Of a stretch of 36,459 nucleotides of DNA, positions 8,401-17,604 are shown in pieces. Below the pieces are notes generated by a model. That model was not told where the DNA came from. It worked only from the letters and a program-made list of their open reading frames with translations, and did not search any database. The position numbers and the translations under genes were made by a program. The DNA is taken from NCBI GenBank assembly GCA_024277615.1, contig JAJRUW010000089.1:1-36459 (forward strand), read 5' to 3'. Source of the DNA: Fidelibacterota bacterium (GTDB lineage: Bacteria > Fidelibacterota > Marinisomatia > SCGC-AAA003-L08 > JACNLC01). Every line of letters begins with the position of its first letter. Within the stretch, counting starts at the first letter, position 1.

Positions 8401-10104
8401 TTAAGAATCCTGTTTCCGCTGTGCCTGGTCCCGGGCACGCAATTCTTTACGCAGGATTTTCCCAACGGTGGATTTCGGCAGATCGTTTGTAAACTCCACT
8501 TCTAAAGGCCATTTATACTTTGCCAGCTTGTCATGGCAGAATTCCAGCATTTCTTTCTCTGTGGCTGTCTCTCCTTCTTTGAGCACGAGATAGACCTTGG
8601 CTCCTTCTCCCCGGGTTTTATGGGGAATACCGATAGTGCAGGCTTCCTGGACTTTGGGATGCTCATAATAAACCTCATCAATCTCACGTGGGAAAACATT
8701 GAATCCGCCTGAAATGATCATATCTTTTTTCCGGTCCACGATATAGAAATATCCGTCTTCATCCATTTTAGCGATATCACCGGTGAAGAGCCAGCCGTCC
8801 TTCAGGGTTGCAGCAGTGGCTTGCGGATTTTTCCAGTATTCTTTCATAATCTGAGGTCCGCGCATAATGATCTCACCGGATTCACCCACCGGTTTCACAA
8901 TGCTGCTATCTTCGATATCGACAATGCGGCATTCGGTATCCGGAACGGGAATGCCCACACTGCCGATTTTCCGGGCACCGCCGGCAAAGGGATTAATATG
9001 CGTGACCGGTGAAGATTCAGTCAGGCCAAACCCCTCAACAATGGTCGCTTTCGTTTTGGTTTCAAATTCCTGGAGAACTTCAACCGGTAACGGAGCACTG
9101 CCGGAAAAACAACCCTTCAGCGAGGTCAGATCAACCTTGCTGCAGTCAGGATGGTTTATGATGCCGATATACATCGTTGGGACCAGAGGAGCAAAGGTCG
9201 GTCTGTAGCGTTTGATGGCTTCAAGCAGCTGCTCCGGCTGAGGTTTGGCAATGAGGATATTTTTCCACCCCAGATATACGGCGAGATTCATGGAAGTCGT
9301 CAGCCCGAAAACATGGAAAAACGGCAGAGCCCCCAGCATGACCTCTTTACCACTGTCAAATTGAGGAAACCAGGCGGCAATTTGTTGGACCTGTTTACTC
9401 ATATTCCCGTGCGTCAGCACAACACCTTTTGAGGGGCCCGTTGTTCCACCAGTATATTGAAAAAGCATGGTATCTTCGAAAGAGAGTTGCGGAAAATCGG
9501 TCTGTGGTGCATACCGACTAATTAGGTCTTTCCAGCGAAAAACATCCTCCGCAGCTTTAACATCAGCTGCCAGTTTCTTTTTTTTCGCAACCAGTGGGAA
9601 AAGAAGGTTTTTCGGAAACGGCAAATAGTCACCGATGGAGGTGACAATGATTTGACGAATCCCCGTCTTGGGCCGTAAATCGATCATGCGGTCAGCCAGG
9701 AGATCCAGGGTTATCAGTACCTTGGAACCGGAATCGTTGAATTGATGTTCCAGTTCCCGGTCTGAATACAGCGGATTATTCATGACGACAACGCCGCCCA
9801 GTTTCATGACGGCGTAATTGGCCACAACGGTGGGAATCAAATTGGGTAGCAGGATGGCAACACTGGTTGATTTGGTGACTCCGAAATCTGTCAGAGCTGC
9901 TGCGAGACGGTCCACCATGTCTTTCATCTGCCTGAAAGTAATACTGTATCCCTCAAAGACCAGGGCGGCCTGATCACCAAAGCTGGCAACAGTGCGCTCA
10001 AAATAATCAGGCAGACAGAGATTCTCAAAATCAAGCTCTGCGGGGACACCTGCTTCATAACTTTTTAACCAGGGTTTGCTGTCATAAATTGCCTGTGGTT
10101 TCAT
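8401..10104 (-). CDS. fadD: Long-chain fatty acid-CoA ligase (AMP-forming)
   Basis: This adenylate-forming enzyme activates a fatty acid with ATP and CoA to acyl-CoA. I place the start at ATG 10104 (567 residues) because AGAGG lies six bases upstream; a GTG 12 codons earlier (10140) would give 579. Visible motifs are the P-loop YTGGTTGPSKGVVLTH (near residue 215), GLTESSP (A5 motif) and the acyl-CoA synthetase signature DGWLFTGDIAKMDEDGYFYI followed by VDRKKDMIISGG, closely resembling E. coli FadD. The C-terminal PKSTVGKILRKEL carries the catalytic Lys. It is divergent from the SDR gene at 10467, across a region holding a perfect 14-base palindrome, so the two may be regulated together. Exact chain-length preference cannot be read from the sequence. 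Confidence 0.9.
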   Translation of the reverse strand: MKPQAIYDSKPWLKSYEAGVPAELDFENLCLPDYFERTVASFGDQAALVFEGYSITFRQMKDMVDRLAAALTDFGVTKSTSVAILLPNLIPTVVANYAVMKLGGVVVMNNPLYSDRELEHQFNDSGSKVLITLDLLADRMIDLRPKTGIRQIIVTSIGDYLPFPKNLLFPLVAKKKKLAADVKAAEDVFRWKDLISRYAPQTDFPQLSFEDTMLFQYTGGTTGPSKGVVLTHGNMSKQVQQIAAWFPQFDSGKEVMLGALPFFHVFGLTTSMNLAVYLGWKNILIAKPQPEQLLEAIKRYRPTFAPLVPTMYIGIINHPDCSKVDLTSLKGCFSGSAPLPVEVLQEFETKTKATIVEGFGLTESSPVTHINPFAGGARKIGSVGIPVPDTECRIVDIEDSSIVKPVGESGEIIMRGPQIMKEYWKNPQATAATLKDGWLFTGDIAKMDEDGYFYIVDRKKDMIISGGFNVFPREIDEVYYEHPKVQEACTIGIPHKTRGEGAKVYLVLKEGETATEKEMLEFCHDKLAKYKWPLEVEFTNDLPKSTVGKILRKELRARDQAQRKQDS

Positions 10105-10466
10105 ACTTGTCCTCTCGTAATGGGATTGTCGAGTCTTCACCCAAAAATTTACAGGCCCCGGAAGTCGTTAATAACTTTAATACTTCTTCCGTCAGTGGTG
10201 ATCCGCGATTTAAATCACGGACAGCTGAGGGGATGCGGCCTTGTTACCATTTCAGCGAATTTCCGATATGATTGGAAACAGCGCACAAAAGTCTATTCGG
10301 ATGAAACTCATGCTTAAAATGATGTTTTTATCAGCGAAAAATACGAAGCTAATTTAATTAATCTTTTTCCAAATCTCTAATAAATTTAATTGCGGCATTT
10401 TTCCGGGGATACTGCCGGCAGTAAGCTTTAAATTTCAGCATTGGCTGACAACAATAAGGAGTAAAA
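10105..10466. other. Intergenic region between divergent acyl-CoA ligase and SDR genes
   Basis: This 362-base AT-rich spacer must hold promoters for both flanking genes, but no clear -35/-10 pair stands out on either strand. Its one striking element is the palindrome at 10410-10423, described separately. The SDR gene has a strong AAGGAG at 10456-10461. I see no gene in it. Confidence 0.5.
10410..10423. promoter_or_regulatory. Perfect 14-base palindrome, candidate operator
   Basis: TACTGCCGGCAGTA is a perfect palindrome lying 44 bases upstream of the SDR start codon, in the spacer shared with the divergent acyl-CoA ligase gene. Its size and position suit a dimeric repressor of the TetR or FadR type, which often control fatty-acid genes. 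No regulator gene is adjacent, so the assignment is inference. Confidence 0.4.
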
Positions 10467-11225
10467 ATGGATTTATGCGGTAAGACGGCTTTCATCACAG
10501 GTTCTTCACGCGGTATCGGCCGGCAGATCGCAATTCAATTTGCAAAGGCCGGTGCCAGAGTGGCTTTGCATTATCATAAACGGTTAAAAGAAGCCGAGGC
10601 AGTGCTCGCGGACCTCACAGGCACCGGTCACTGCATTGTGCAGGGGAATGTAGCTGATCCGCAGCAAGTCAAGACGATGTTCGAGATCCTTGATGAAAAA
10701 ATGCCAGCTCTCGATATACTGGTGAACAATGCAGGGATCTATCACTATCATCCAATCATAAGTACGGAATATGATGCCTGGCAGCAGTCCTGGTACGAGA
10801 CCCTGGGGACAAATCTCATGGGTCCGGCCTACATCATTTACCAGGCCGTGAGCAGAATGCTCAAAACCGGAGGCGGCAGGATTCTCAATATCTCATCCCG
10901 GGGTGCTTTTCGCGGTGAGCCGGATGCTCCGGCTTACGGTGCTGCCAAGGCCGGGCTGAATGCGTTGAGTCAATCCATGGCTCTGGCCCTGGCACCGGAG
11001 GGGATCATGGTTTATACCATCGCCCCCGGTTTTGTGGATACGGATATGGCAGCCCCAATCCTAAGCGGACCCAAAGGCAGCTCAATCCGTGAGCAGAGTC
11101 CCCTGAATCGCGTAGCAGATCCGCTTGAAATTGCCCGCACGGCGTTATTCCTGGTTTCGGATGAGACTGAGTATTTGACCGGTTGCATCATCGATGCCAA
11201 TGGGGCATCCTACCTGAGAACCTGA
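10467..11225 (+). CDS. SDR-family NAD(P)-dependent oxidoreductase (FabG-like)
   Basis: This 252-residue classical short-chain dehydrogenase starts at ATG 10467, five bases after AAGGAG. It has the Rossmann glycine motif TGSSRGIG (residues 11-18), NNAG, the catalytic Ser in NISS (about 144) and YGAAK (Tyr157, Lys161), so the catalytic triad is complete. PGFVDTDM and the C-terminal 'YLTGCIIDANG' fit the 3-oxoacyl-ACP reductase-like subgroup. Substrate cannot be decided: a 3-oxoacyl or other 3-hydroxy/3-keto compound is likely, and the divergent acyl-CoA ligase neighbour suggests acyl-chain metabolism. Basic residues after the glycine motif (HYHKR) hint at NADPH, but only weakly. Confidence 0.9.
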   Translation: MDLCGKTAFITGSSRGIGRQIAIQFAKAGARVALHYHKRLKEAEAVLADLTGTGHCIVQGNVADPQQVKTMFEILDEKMPALDILVNNAGIYHYHPIISTEYDAWQQSWYETLGTNLMGPAYIIYQAVSRMLKTGGGRILNISSRGAFRGEPDAPAYGAAKAGLNALSQSMALALAPEGIMVYTIAPGFVDTDMAAPILSGPKGSSIREQSPLNRVADPLEIARTALFLVSDETEYLTGCIIDANGASYLRT

Positions 11226-11269
11226 ATTTGATATCCCTGGTTCTGCAGGTCCCTTCGGGAATGCGTTTT

Positions 11270-11295
11270 CTGCCTCAGGGATGTACTCGAGGCAG
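11270..11295. repeat. Inverted repeat between convergent genes
   Basis: CTGCCTC (11270-11276) and GAGGCAG (11289-11295) form a 7-pair stem with a 12-base loop, lying between the convergent SDR and dockerin-protein genes. A T-run precedes it on the plus strand but none follows on either strand, so it is at best a weak terminator. A small TCCC-TTC-GGGA hairpin lies just upstream. Confidence 0.35.
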
Positions 11296-11330
11296 GCTAA
11301 TGAGTTGATTATCGGTTTTCTGGTTGCGTC

Positions 11331-12257
11331 CTAATTGATAATCCAGTCAACCAGTGTAACGACATCCAGAATGGTGATTGCCCCATCGGGATAAACGTCT
11401 CCAATAGCCTGGGCTTCGGGAGATAACTCGATATATCCGAGAATGAAATTGACCATCTGAACGATGTCAACGACATCGGCAACTCCATCTCCATTTACAT
11501 CACCCGGCACGGTTTCGAATTGACAGCTGCCATCATCCCAACCTGCTGCGGGATCAAAGTTGATGGCCGTCGGGTCCGTGCAACCGGGGATGAAGATTGG
11601 GATTTCCTGATTATCAATGAAAACATCACCCTCCTCAGGCGTAAAATCAGCGGTCAGCTGCAGAGGTCCGGCGGAAGGTGTATTATAAATTGTATCAAGA
11701 GTCAACAGAGAGCTGTAACCCTGTGTAATATTCCCCGGATCAGGCTGCAGATAGGCCACCTCGATACTGACGCCGTCTGCCAAATTGGAGAGCATCGCAC
11801 CGGCCGGATTGAACCCGATGGGGTACTCCGGATTGCTGGATTGAATGATAGTAAGTACGGTCGAGGCGGTATTGGCCTCAAAATCTACAGCGTAGATGGA
11901 AAGTAAAATTGCTACTTCCGAATCCAGGGCATCGTTACATTCGTAATCCGCCCCAAAGCCTCCCTCGCCGCGGGCGTAGGACGTATCACATTGAGCGTCC
12001 ATAAAAATGCCCCGGCCGCTGCCGATAATGTCGTTTTGGGCGAGACCGCTGAACTCAAAATATCCGCCGTCAGTGCCAACGCTGAAAATTTGCGTATCTA
12101 TTTCACCCGCTTGCTGGCTGACTTCTAGGGAGAAAGATACTGCCGAATTCTCAATTGGCGGCGTGAACTCATAAACAATCTCGGGAGAATAGATTTGGCC
12201 GCTGACAGCAGCGCAGGCGGTCATCATCACAAAAAAAAGGGTGGCTTCCCGGGTCAT
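11331..12257 (-). CDS. Secreted protein with DDGSC module and C-terminal dockerin-like repeats
   Basis: This is a 308-residue exported protein. The ATG at 12257 is six bases after GGAGG and opens a signal peptide ending near 'CAAVSGQ'. The first two thirds look like a beta-sandwich that binds or presents something (alternating strands, no catalytic motif), faintly like cohesin-type or adhesion domains. Then comes GCTDPTAINFDPAAG followed by DDGSC, a calcium-binding-style repeat common in marine FCB bacteria. The end is a dockerin-like pair, GDVNGDGVADVVDIV and GDVYPDGAITILDVV. The same end module occurs in the two C25 proteins of this window, so the three may share a surface partner. Function is unknown. 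Confidence 0.8.
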   Translation of the reverse strand: MTREATLFFVMMTACAAVSGQIYSPEIVYEFTPPIENSAVSFSLEVSQQAGEIDTQIFSVGTDGGYFEFSGLAQNDIIGSGRGIFMDAQCDTSYARGEGGFGADYECNDALDSEVAILLSIYAVDFEANTASTVLTIIQSSNPEYPIGFNPAGAMLSNLADGVSIEVAYLQPDPGNITQGYSSLLTLDTIYNTPSAGPLQLTADFTPEEGDVFIDNQEIPIFIPGCTDPTAINFDPAAGWDDGSCQFETVPGDVNGDGVADVVDIVQMVNFILGYIELSPEAQAIGDVYPDGAITILDVVTLVDWIIN

Positions 12258-12724
12258 GTGTTACCTCCAACATTATTATCATTTAGATCTGATTTTATCA
12301 AAGATGATGTTTTACTGTAATTTCTCAGAGGGAATTTATCGGTTTCCGGTTGTAAGGACAAAATGTTGTTGGCCTTTAAAGCTGCAATCAGGAATGCGTC
12401 CTGTGCAAATGTCAGGATTTGATTTGCCTGCATGTCACAGCCGCTGGTAATTTTGTCAAGCGATTGAAATCTCAATCAGGGTAAAATAGATTCGGGATTA
12501 CCCTGAGTTATTGAATTAATTACAAACGGTTGATCATTTTACCTGTCAAGTGATTAGATACGGTTTTGAAGTTGCAACCGCTGCAGAAATAATGTAACGA
12601 CCGGCGTTCCGTTTCGTCAGGGTTCAATTAACGCATAACGGAATGACCTGCCATTTCAAAATATTTAGGCGAAGAAATTCATTTTAACGGGATATTTTAA
12701 CAGTAAAATTTTATCACAATCAAC
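12258..12724. other. Intergenic region with two inverted repeats
   Basis: This 467-base spacer between divergent genes has no recognisable gene. It contains the 9-base inverted repeat at 12476-12506 (listed separately) and a second pair, TTCCGTT (12607-12613) with AACGGAA (12637-12643). The last 60 bases before the next gene are strongly AT-rich and probably carry its promoter, but no consensus pair is clear. Confidence 0.45.
12476..12506. repeat. Perfect 9-base inverted repeat
   Basis: TCAGGGTAA (12476-12484) and TTACCCTGA (12498-12506) are exact reverse complements around a 13-base loop. No T-run follows. It lies between the divergent dockerin-protein and membrane-protein genes and could be an operator or an mRNA leader hairpin. 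Confidence 0.4.
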
Positions 12725-13084
12725 ATGCTCACTGAAAAAGAAGTTCAATTTATAAAACGAAGAACAATGTTCACATCTACCTGGAAAATGGCTGCCGGAT
12801 TGATGTTATCCGGCCTGGGAGCACTCCTTGTCTGGATGTTCTTTTATTCACCTTATTTGGTCAACCCGGTGGCTGTTGCAAAAGGCCTGGAGGAAGGGAC
12901 CATCGATGTCTCCACACTGAACCTTACAGCACTGATTGTGCCGGTTGTCATACTGCTGTTGTTTGTGGTAATTGCAATTGTGTTTTTAATAGGTTATTCC
13001 GTAATTGCTAACGAGAAAAAGTATTTATCCATCATTGCAAGAGAACTTAAATCTCAAGTTCGCGAAGACGAACACCAAGTATAA
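12725..13084 (+). CDS. Small membrane protein with two predicted helices, unknown function
   Basis: This 119-residue protein has a short charged N-terminus, a membrane helix at about 17-38, an external or cytoplasmic loop of about 30 residues, a second helix at about 68-91, and a charged tail (KSQVREDEHQV). I do not recognise a family. No Shine-Dalgarno sequence is obvious before ATG 12725, so an internal Met (for example residue 15 or 20) could be the true start, although that would trim the first helix. The downstream cyclase gene starts within a few tens of bases, suggesting co-transcription. Confidence 0.6.
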   Translation: MLTEKEVQFIKRRTMFTSTWKMAAGLMLSGLGALLVWMFFYSPYLVNPVAVAKGLEEGTIDVSTLNLTALIVPVVILLLFVVIAIVFLIGYSVIANEKKYLSIIARELKSQVREDEHQV

Positions 13085-13107
13085 TTCAAATGATACAAAA
13101 GGGCAAT

Positions 13108-13743
13108 ATGCTCATTGATCTGACTATGCCTGTCAAAGCCGGAGCCGTTTTCAGGCCCGGGACTCCACCTGTTGAGATCGGCCGCCAGACATTTTATAGT
13201 GACTCCGGAGCCGAATTTCAGACCACAATGCTTTCCTTACCGGCTCACACGGCGACTCATATTGACCTCGTCTCAAGGGGAAGAAATATTGCACCGGAGC
13301 GTATGATCAGTCGGGGAAGACTGTTCAATGTCACACGACCCGGTAGTGGGCAGATCAGCCTGCACGAGCTTAGGCTCCGGAACGATCTTAAACCGGGAGA
13401 CACGGTACTTTTCAGAACAGATTGGAGTGAATATGTCGGGACGGAAAAGTACTATGAAAATCCGGAACTCTCCCGGGAAGTTCTGGAATGGCTGATCGTC
13501 AACAGAGTTAACGCTGTTGGGATTGATTCACCGGGATTGGGCCGGGAACGGCTGCACGGCGAATATGACCGCCTGCTTGCCGAAAATGATATTCTCGTGA
13601 TCGAAAACCTGGCAAACTTAAAAGCCGTACCATGTGAAGAATTCATAGTTTATTGCTTCCCGTTGAGTATCGAAAACATTGATGCCGTTCCGGCCCGTGT
13701 GATGATAGAAGTCAGTACTGCCGGTAAAAGCATGCCAGAGTAA
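13108..13743 (+). CDS. Cyclase-family (kynurenine formamidase-like) metal-dependent hydrolase
   Basis: This 211-residue protein belongs to the family of KynB-type arylformamidases and other 'cyclase' amidohydrolases. I choose ATG 13108 because AAAAGGG lies four bases upstream and the family usually begins 'M-I/L-DLT'; an ATG at 13090 would add six residues. The metal motif HTATHID keeps the first two His and the Asp (His47, His51, Asp53) of the family HxGTHxDxPxH, but the Gly is Ala and the downstream PxH is missing (LVSRG). VGIDSPGLG is the other family hallmark. Loss of the last His may alter metal binding or substrate. It follows the small membrane protein closely. The substrate is unknown; kynurenine is not implied by context. 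Confidence 0.75.
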   Translation: MLIDLTMPVKAGAVFRPGTPPVEIGRQTFYSDSGAEFQTTMLSLPAHTATHIDLVSRGRNIAPERMISRGRLFNVTRPGSGQISLHELRLRNDLKPGDTVLFRTDWSEYVGTEKYYENPELSREVLEWLIVNRVNAVGIDSPGLGRERLHGEYDRLLAENDILVIENLANLKAVPCEEFIVYCFPLSIENIDAVPARVMIEVSTAGKSMPE

Positions 13744-13911
13744 AACACCGGTTAGCATGTTAAACATTGTTAAAATGAGGGTTGAAAATCCGATACTAAA
13801 CTGTCCTGTGCGGGCAAGAATTCTTTTCCGGTTGGACGCCGAACAGGTGGGGGAACTACTGTAAAAGCAGATTCTCTCAAGGCGGTTGAGTTGAGAAAAT
13901 TATGCTCCTGT

Positions 13912-13987
<76 letters not shown>

Positions 13988-13993
13988 TGTTAC

Positions 13994-16411
13994 TTATTTT
14001 GTTTTGGATTTCTTTTGCTTATTATTGAGTGAAATTCCAAGGGCCAATTTTAGAACTTCTTCCACATCTTTAACAAAAGTAATATTCATATCTTTCTGGA
14101 CTTTTTCCGGTATATCCACCAGGTCCTTTTCATTCAGATGGGGTGCTATGATATACTTCAGGCCGGCTCGGTGAGCGGCTGTAACTTTTTCCTTCAAACC
14201 ACCAATGGGCAGGACATTACCCCGCAGTGAGATCTCTCCGGTCAGCCCCAGTTTCTCTTTCACCGGGATATCAAGCAGCAGAGAGGTAATGGCGGTCAGC
14301 ATCGTAATACCGGCTGAAGGTCCGTCTTTTGGGATGGCTCCTGCCGGGACATGTACATGAATATCGTATTTTTCATGGAATTTCGGATCAATGCCCAACA
14401 TTTCAGCGTTTGACCTGACATAACTGAAAGCCGCCTGTACTGATTCTTTCATCACATCTCCCAACTGCCCGGTTAATTTAAGATTTCCTTTGCCGGGCAT
14501 TTTTGAAGCTTCGACGAACAGGATATCACCACCGAAAGCGGTCCACGCCAGACCAACCACAATTCCGGGTTTTGAACAACGCTCGGCTACTTCAGAATAG
14601 AATTTTTTCGGCCCCAGATAATCTGTTACCTGAGCTGCATTGACTGTGATTTTATTTTTTTTGCCGGTGGCGATGTCCATGGCTGTTTTCCGGCAGATAT
14701 TAGCGATCTGGCGCTCCAGGTTCCGCACTCCTGATTCCCTGGTATAAGACTCTACCAGAGTACTGATTCCGCTATCGGTAAAGTTTATTTCTTTTGACTT
14801 CAGTCCATGTTCTTTGATCTGTTTTGGAATCAGGAATTTCTTGGCAATGTTTACTTTTTCATCCAGAATATAGCCCGTAAATTCAAGTATCTCCATGCGA
14901 TCGCGCAGGGGTCCGGGAATTTGATCGATGCGGTTTGCCGTAGTGATAAATATCACATTGCTCAAATCGAAATCCACTTCCAGATAATGGTCGTTGAAGG
15001 CAAAATTCTGTTCCGGGTCTAAAACTTCAAGCAAAGCGCTGGATGGATCTCCCCGAAAATCCATTCCCAATTTGTCGATCTCATCGAGCATAAAAATGGG
15101 GTTATTCGTGCCCGCTTTTTTGAGACCGCTGATTATGCGGCCGGGCAGAGCGCCGATGTAAGTCCGGCGATGTCCTCTGATCTCGGCTTCGTCCCGAACC
15201 CCGCCAAGGGAGAGCCTGACGAATTTCCGGCCCATGGCAGTTGCAATGGATTTCCCGATGGAAGTTTTACCGGTTCCCGGGGGACCTCCGAAGCAGAGAA
15301 TCGGGCTTTTTAAGCGATCTTTGCCCTTACTCCGGGAGCGCTTTAACTTTCGCACTGCAAGATGCTCAAGCACTCTTTCTTTTACTTTATCAAGTCCGTA
15401 ATGGTCACCTTCCAGAACTTCCCGGGCCTTATTGATGTCATCGCTGTCTTTCGTTTCTACGCTCCATGGCAGATCGGAAAGCCAATCGATATAGGTTCGG
15501 GCTACAGTATATTCCGGTGAGTGGGACGGTATCCGTTTCAATCGCTCCATCTCTTTCATAGCGATTTTATGCACTGGTTCAGGCATTTTGGCATCTGCGA
15601 TTTTTTTCTCAATCTCGCTGACTTCCACTGATTGTTCGTCTTCACCCAGTTCTTTGCGGATAGCTTTCATCTGTTCGCGCAGATAATATTCCCGCTGGGA
15701 TTTTGAGATCTCATCCTGTACATCGGACTGTATCTTTTCACCCAGTTCTATCCGTTGTATTTCGCGGTTAACGATGATGGTGGCTTTCTCAATGCGGTCT
15801 TTGGGATCAAGCTGTTCCAGCACTTCCTGTTTTTCACTGGAAGGAATATGCATCAGGGAAATAGTCCTGTCTGTCAGCTGGCCGGGATCTTTTACGTTTT
15901 CAATTTGCTTGAGTTGGTCATCAGACAGATAGGGGGCGATTTTGATTAATTTTGAGTAAATATGACGCAGGTTATTAGTGAGAGCGTCCAGTTTAAGGGA
16001 ACTATCTGTTTTGTCTTCCAGGCGGTCAACTTCGCCTATGAAATATGGTTCTGAAGTGACATATTTTTTTATTCGTACCCTGGCAATTCCCTGAACGATC
16101 ACTGATTTCTGCTGATCGGGCATATTGAAAACCTTCATGATCATTGCAAGAGTACCAAATTCAAAGAGATCCTCTGCCGTGGGATTCTCAACGGTCACAT
16201 CTTTCTGAGCGACCACAACAATCATTTTGTTACCGGATTCCGTCTGATCATTGATCAGTTTTAAGGACTGTTCCCGGCCTATATAAATCGGGAATATTTG
16301 CTGAGGAAAAAGGACTGTATTCCGTAATGGCAGGACCGGGAATTGGGTCGATTCTTCTACCAATTCTTCGGACATTTGATCTGATTGTGTTAAATTATCA
16401 TGTTCAGACAT
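13994..16411 (-). CDS. lon: ATP-dependent protease Lon
   Basis: This cytosolic AAA+ serine protease degrades damaged and regulatory proteins. I choose ATG 16411 (805 residues) with GGAG five bases upstream; a GTG two codons earlier is possible. Order of domains: N-terminal substrate-binding LON domain ([13 protein letters not shown]), coiled middle region, Walker [11 protein letters not shown] (near residue 377), Walker B (FMLDEIDK), then the protease domain with catalytic Ser in [11 protein letters not shown] (near 698) and a Lys about 40 residues later in GGLKEK. Length and motifs are those of a complete LonA. It ends the long minus-strand gene run; 122 bases separate it from the upstream toroid gene, so it may have its own promoter. 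Confidence 0.97.
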   Translation of the reverse strand: MSEHDNLTQSDQMSEELVEESTQFPVLPLRNTVLFPQQIFPIYIGREQSLKLINDQTESGNKMIVVVAQKDVTVENPTAEDLFEFGTLAMIMKVFNMPDQQKSVIVQGIARVRIKKYVTSEPYFIGEVDRLEDKTDSSLKLDALTNNLRHIYSKLIKIAPYLSDDQLKQIENVKDPGQLTDRTISLMHIPSSEKQEVLEQLDPKDRIEKATIIVNREIQRIELGEKIQSDVQDEISKSQREYYLREQMKAIRKELGEDEQSVEVSEIEKKIADAKMPEPVHKIAMKEMERLKRIPSHSPEYTVARTYIDWLSDLPWSVETKDSDDINKAREVLEGDHYGLDKVKERVLEHLAVRKLKRSRSKGKDRLKSPILCFGGPPGTGKTSIGKSIATAMGRKFVRLSLGGVRDEAEIRGHRRTYIGALPGRIISGLKKAGTNNPIFMLDEIDKLGMDFRGDPSSALLEVLDPEQNFAFNDHYLEVDFDLSNVIFITTANRIDQIPGPLRDRMEILEFTGYILDEKVNIAKKFLIPKQIKEHGLKSKEINFTDSGISTLVESYTRESGVRNLERQIANICRKTAMDIATGKKNKITVNAAQVTDYLGPKKFYSEVAERCSKPGIVVGLAWTAFGGDILFVEASKMPGKGNLKLTGQLGDVMKESVQAAFSYVRSNAEMLGIDPKFHEKYDIHVHVPAGAIPKDGPSAGITMLTAITSLLLDIPVKEKLGLTGEISLRGNVLPIGGLKEKVTAAHRAGLKYIIAPHLNEKDLVDIPEKVQKDMNITFVKDVEEVLKLALGISLNNKQKKSKTK

Positions 16412-16533
16412 CGGCACTCCGTTTTATCTGCTGTTCAAGAGTTAAAGGTTAACATCGCGCTTTACGGCAATCATCATGCCGATCAGGAATAATTACAAAG
16501 CTGACTTGCGTCATCCCATTTTCTGAATATCTG

Positions 16534-17604
16534 TCAGAATTTTGCGGCGGTTTGGGATAAATTTTTGATCACGGACAGAGCCCTGACTGTCACCATACTA
16601 TCGGCGATGGGAAACTTGCCTGCGATACGGGGAAAATATCCGCCTTCCAATTGAATGGACAACAGCCATTTGTACAATTTATTCAAACGCGAGTCATGCT
16701 TGCCATAACCACATCGGGTAACGGCCTCCATAACTTTCAAAGTACCGCCTGAAAAAATAGAATCTCCCTTTGATCCGATAGCCAGATGATCCCAGGCTTC
16801 AACTGTTGGGAAAAGGGATGTTTTATTTTTTTGCAGGAGTCTTTCCAGTAAAAATTCGCAGGCCTGTAGGGCCGGTTTCGATTTCCGGATAGATTTACGG
16901 CAGGAAATGAGCTGCAGCACCTCGGCGGTTGTCCAGATGCAGGATTCGGCATCATCGTACTTTTTCCCGCGGGGCGTCATGCTCCTGTGCAGCCAGCCGC
17001 CGTCATCGCGCTGGCGTTCCAGCATCCAGTGGATGGCCTTGTCCACCAGTCGGTTTCCCTCCATCCCCAGCTTCAGCATAATCCAGCAGGCATGTGCATG
17101 ATGATGATACAGGAGGGGAAAGCGTCCGTCTTCGGCCTGAAATTTCATTAACTTCACGATTTCGGATTTCACAGGAACTAAATAAGTCGAACCCCCCAGT
17201 TCCATGATGCGGTGCATGCGATGCAGTTGTTTAAGGAAACTGAAGGCAACTCCCATCTCTTCGGCAGGAGGTGAATCTCCAGTTGGAGTCTGACGCAGGG
17301 GCTTAAAGACAATTCTCCAGGAGTGCTGCCGAAAGACTTCCTGCTCTGCAGCTTTGTACGATTCATCGAGATAATTCATGTCGTACAGATCTCTCAACAC
17401 AGAAAGGGTCACGAAAGGTTTTTCGTGGCGTACTAATTTTGGCAGCGGATTTACTGCAAGCACTTTGACCCAGGCAGGGTTGAAATCAAGTCTCGTCGGT
17501 CTGTTGTCGTCAGAGCGGTATGGCCTCCCGTTGGATTTCTGACCCTGTTCCGCGGGCCGTTGCCGGTGAGGTCTCAAGCCTGAATGTTCATCTCTGCGAG
17601 CCAT
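16534..17604 (-). CDS. Alpha/alpha-toroid (prenyltransferase/squalene-cyclase-like repeat) protein
   Basis: This 356-residue protein begins at an ATG that directly follows the lipA stop codon (TAAATG), so it is probably translationally coupled to lipA. The first 45 residues are basic and disordered (RRDEHSGLRPHRQRP). The rest is helical with QW-like repeats such as FQAEDGRF, RQRDDGGW and SIQLEGGYF, the hallmark of the terpenoid-cyclase/prenyltransferase toroid fold. The DxDD (squalene-hopene cyclase) and prenyltransferase zinc motifs are not evident, so a catalytic role is doubtful. No signal peptide is present. Placement after lipA and before lon gives no firm clue to function. Confidence 0.75.
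   Translation of the reverse strand: MARRDEHSGLRPHRQRPAEQGQKSNGRPYRSDDNRPTRLDFNPAWVKVLAVNPLPKLVRHEKPFVTLSVLRDLYDMNYLDESYKAAEQEVFRQHSWRIVFKPLRQTPTGDSPPAEEMGVAFSFLKQLHRMHRIMELGGSTYLVPVKSEIVKLMKFQAEDGRFPLLYHHHAHACWIMLKLGMEGNRLVDKAIHWMLERQRDDGGWLHRSMTPRGKKYDDAESCIWTTAEVLQLISCRKSIRKSKPALQACEFLLERLLQKNKTSLFPTVEAWDHLAIGSKGDSIFSGGTLKVMEAVTRCGYGKHDSRLNKLYKWLLSIQLEGGYFPRIAGKFPIADSMVTVRALSVIKNLSQTAAKF

Noticed and set aside
13873-13898. TCTCAA...TTGAGA hairpin near the tRNA as a terminator
   Set aside because: The stem is short and AT-rich and no T-run follows on either strand.
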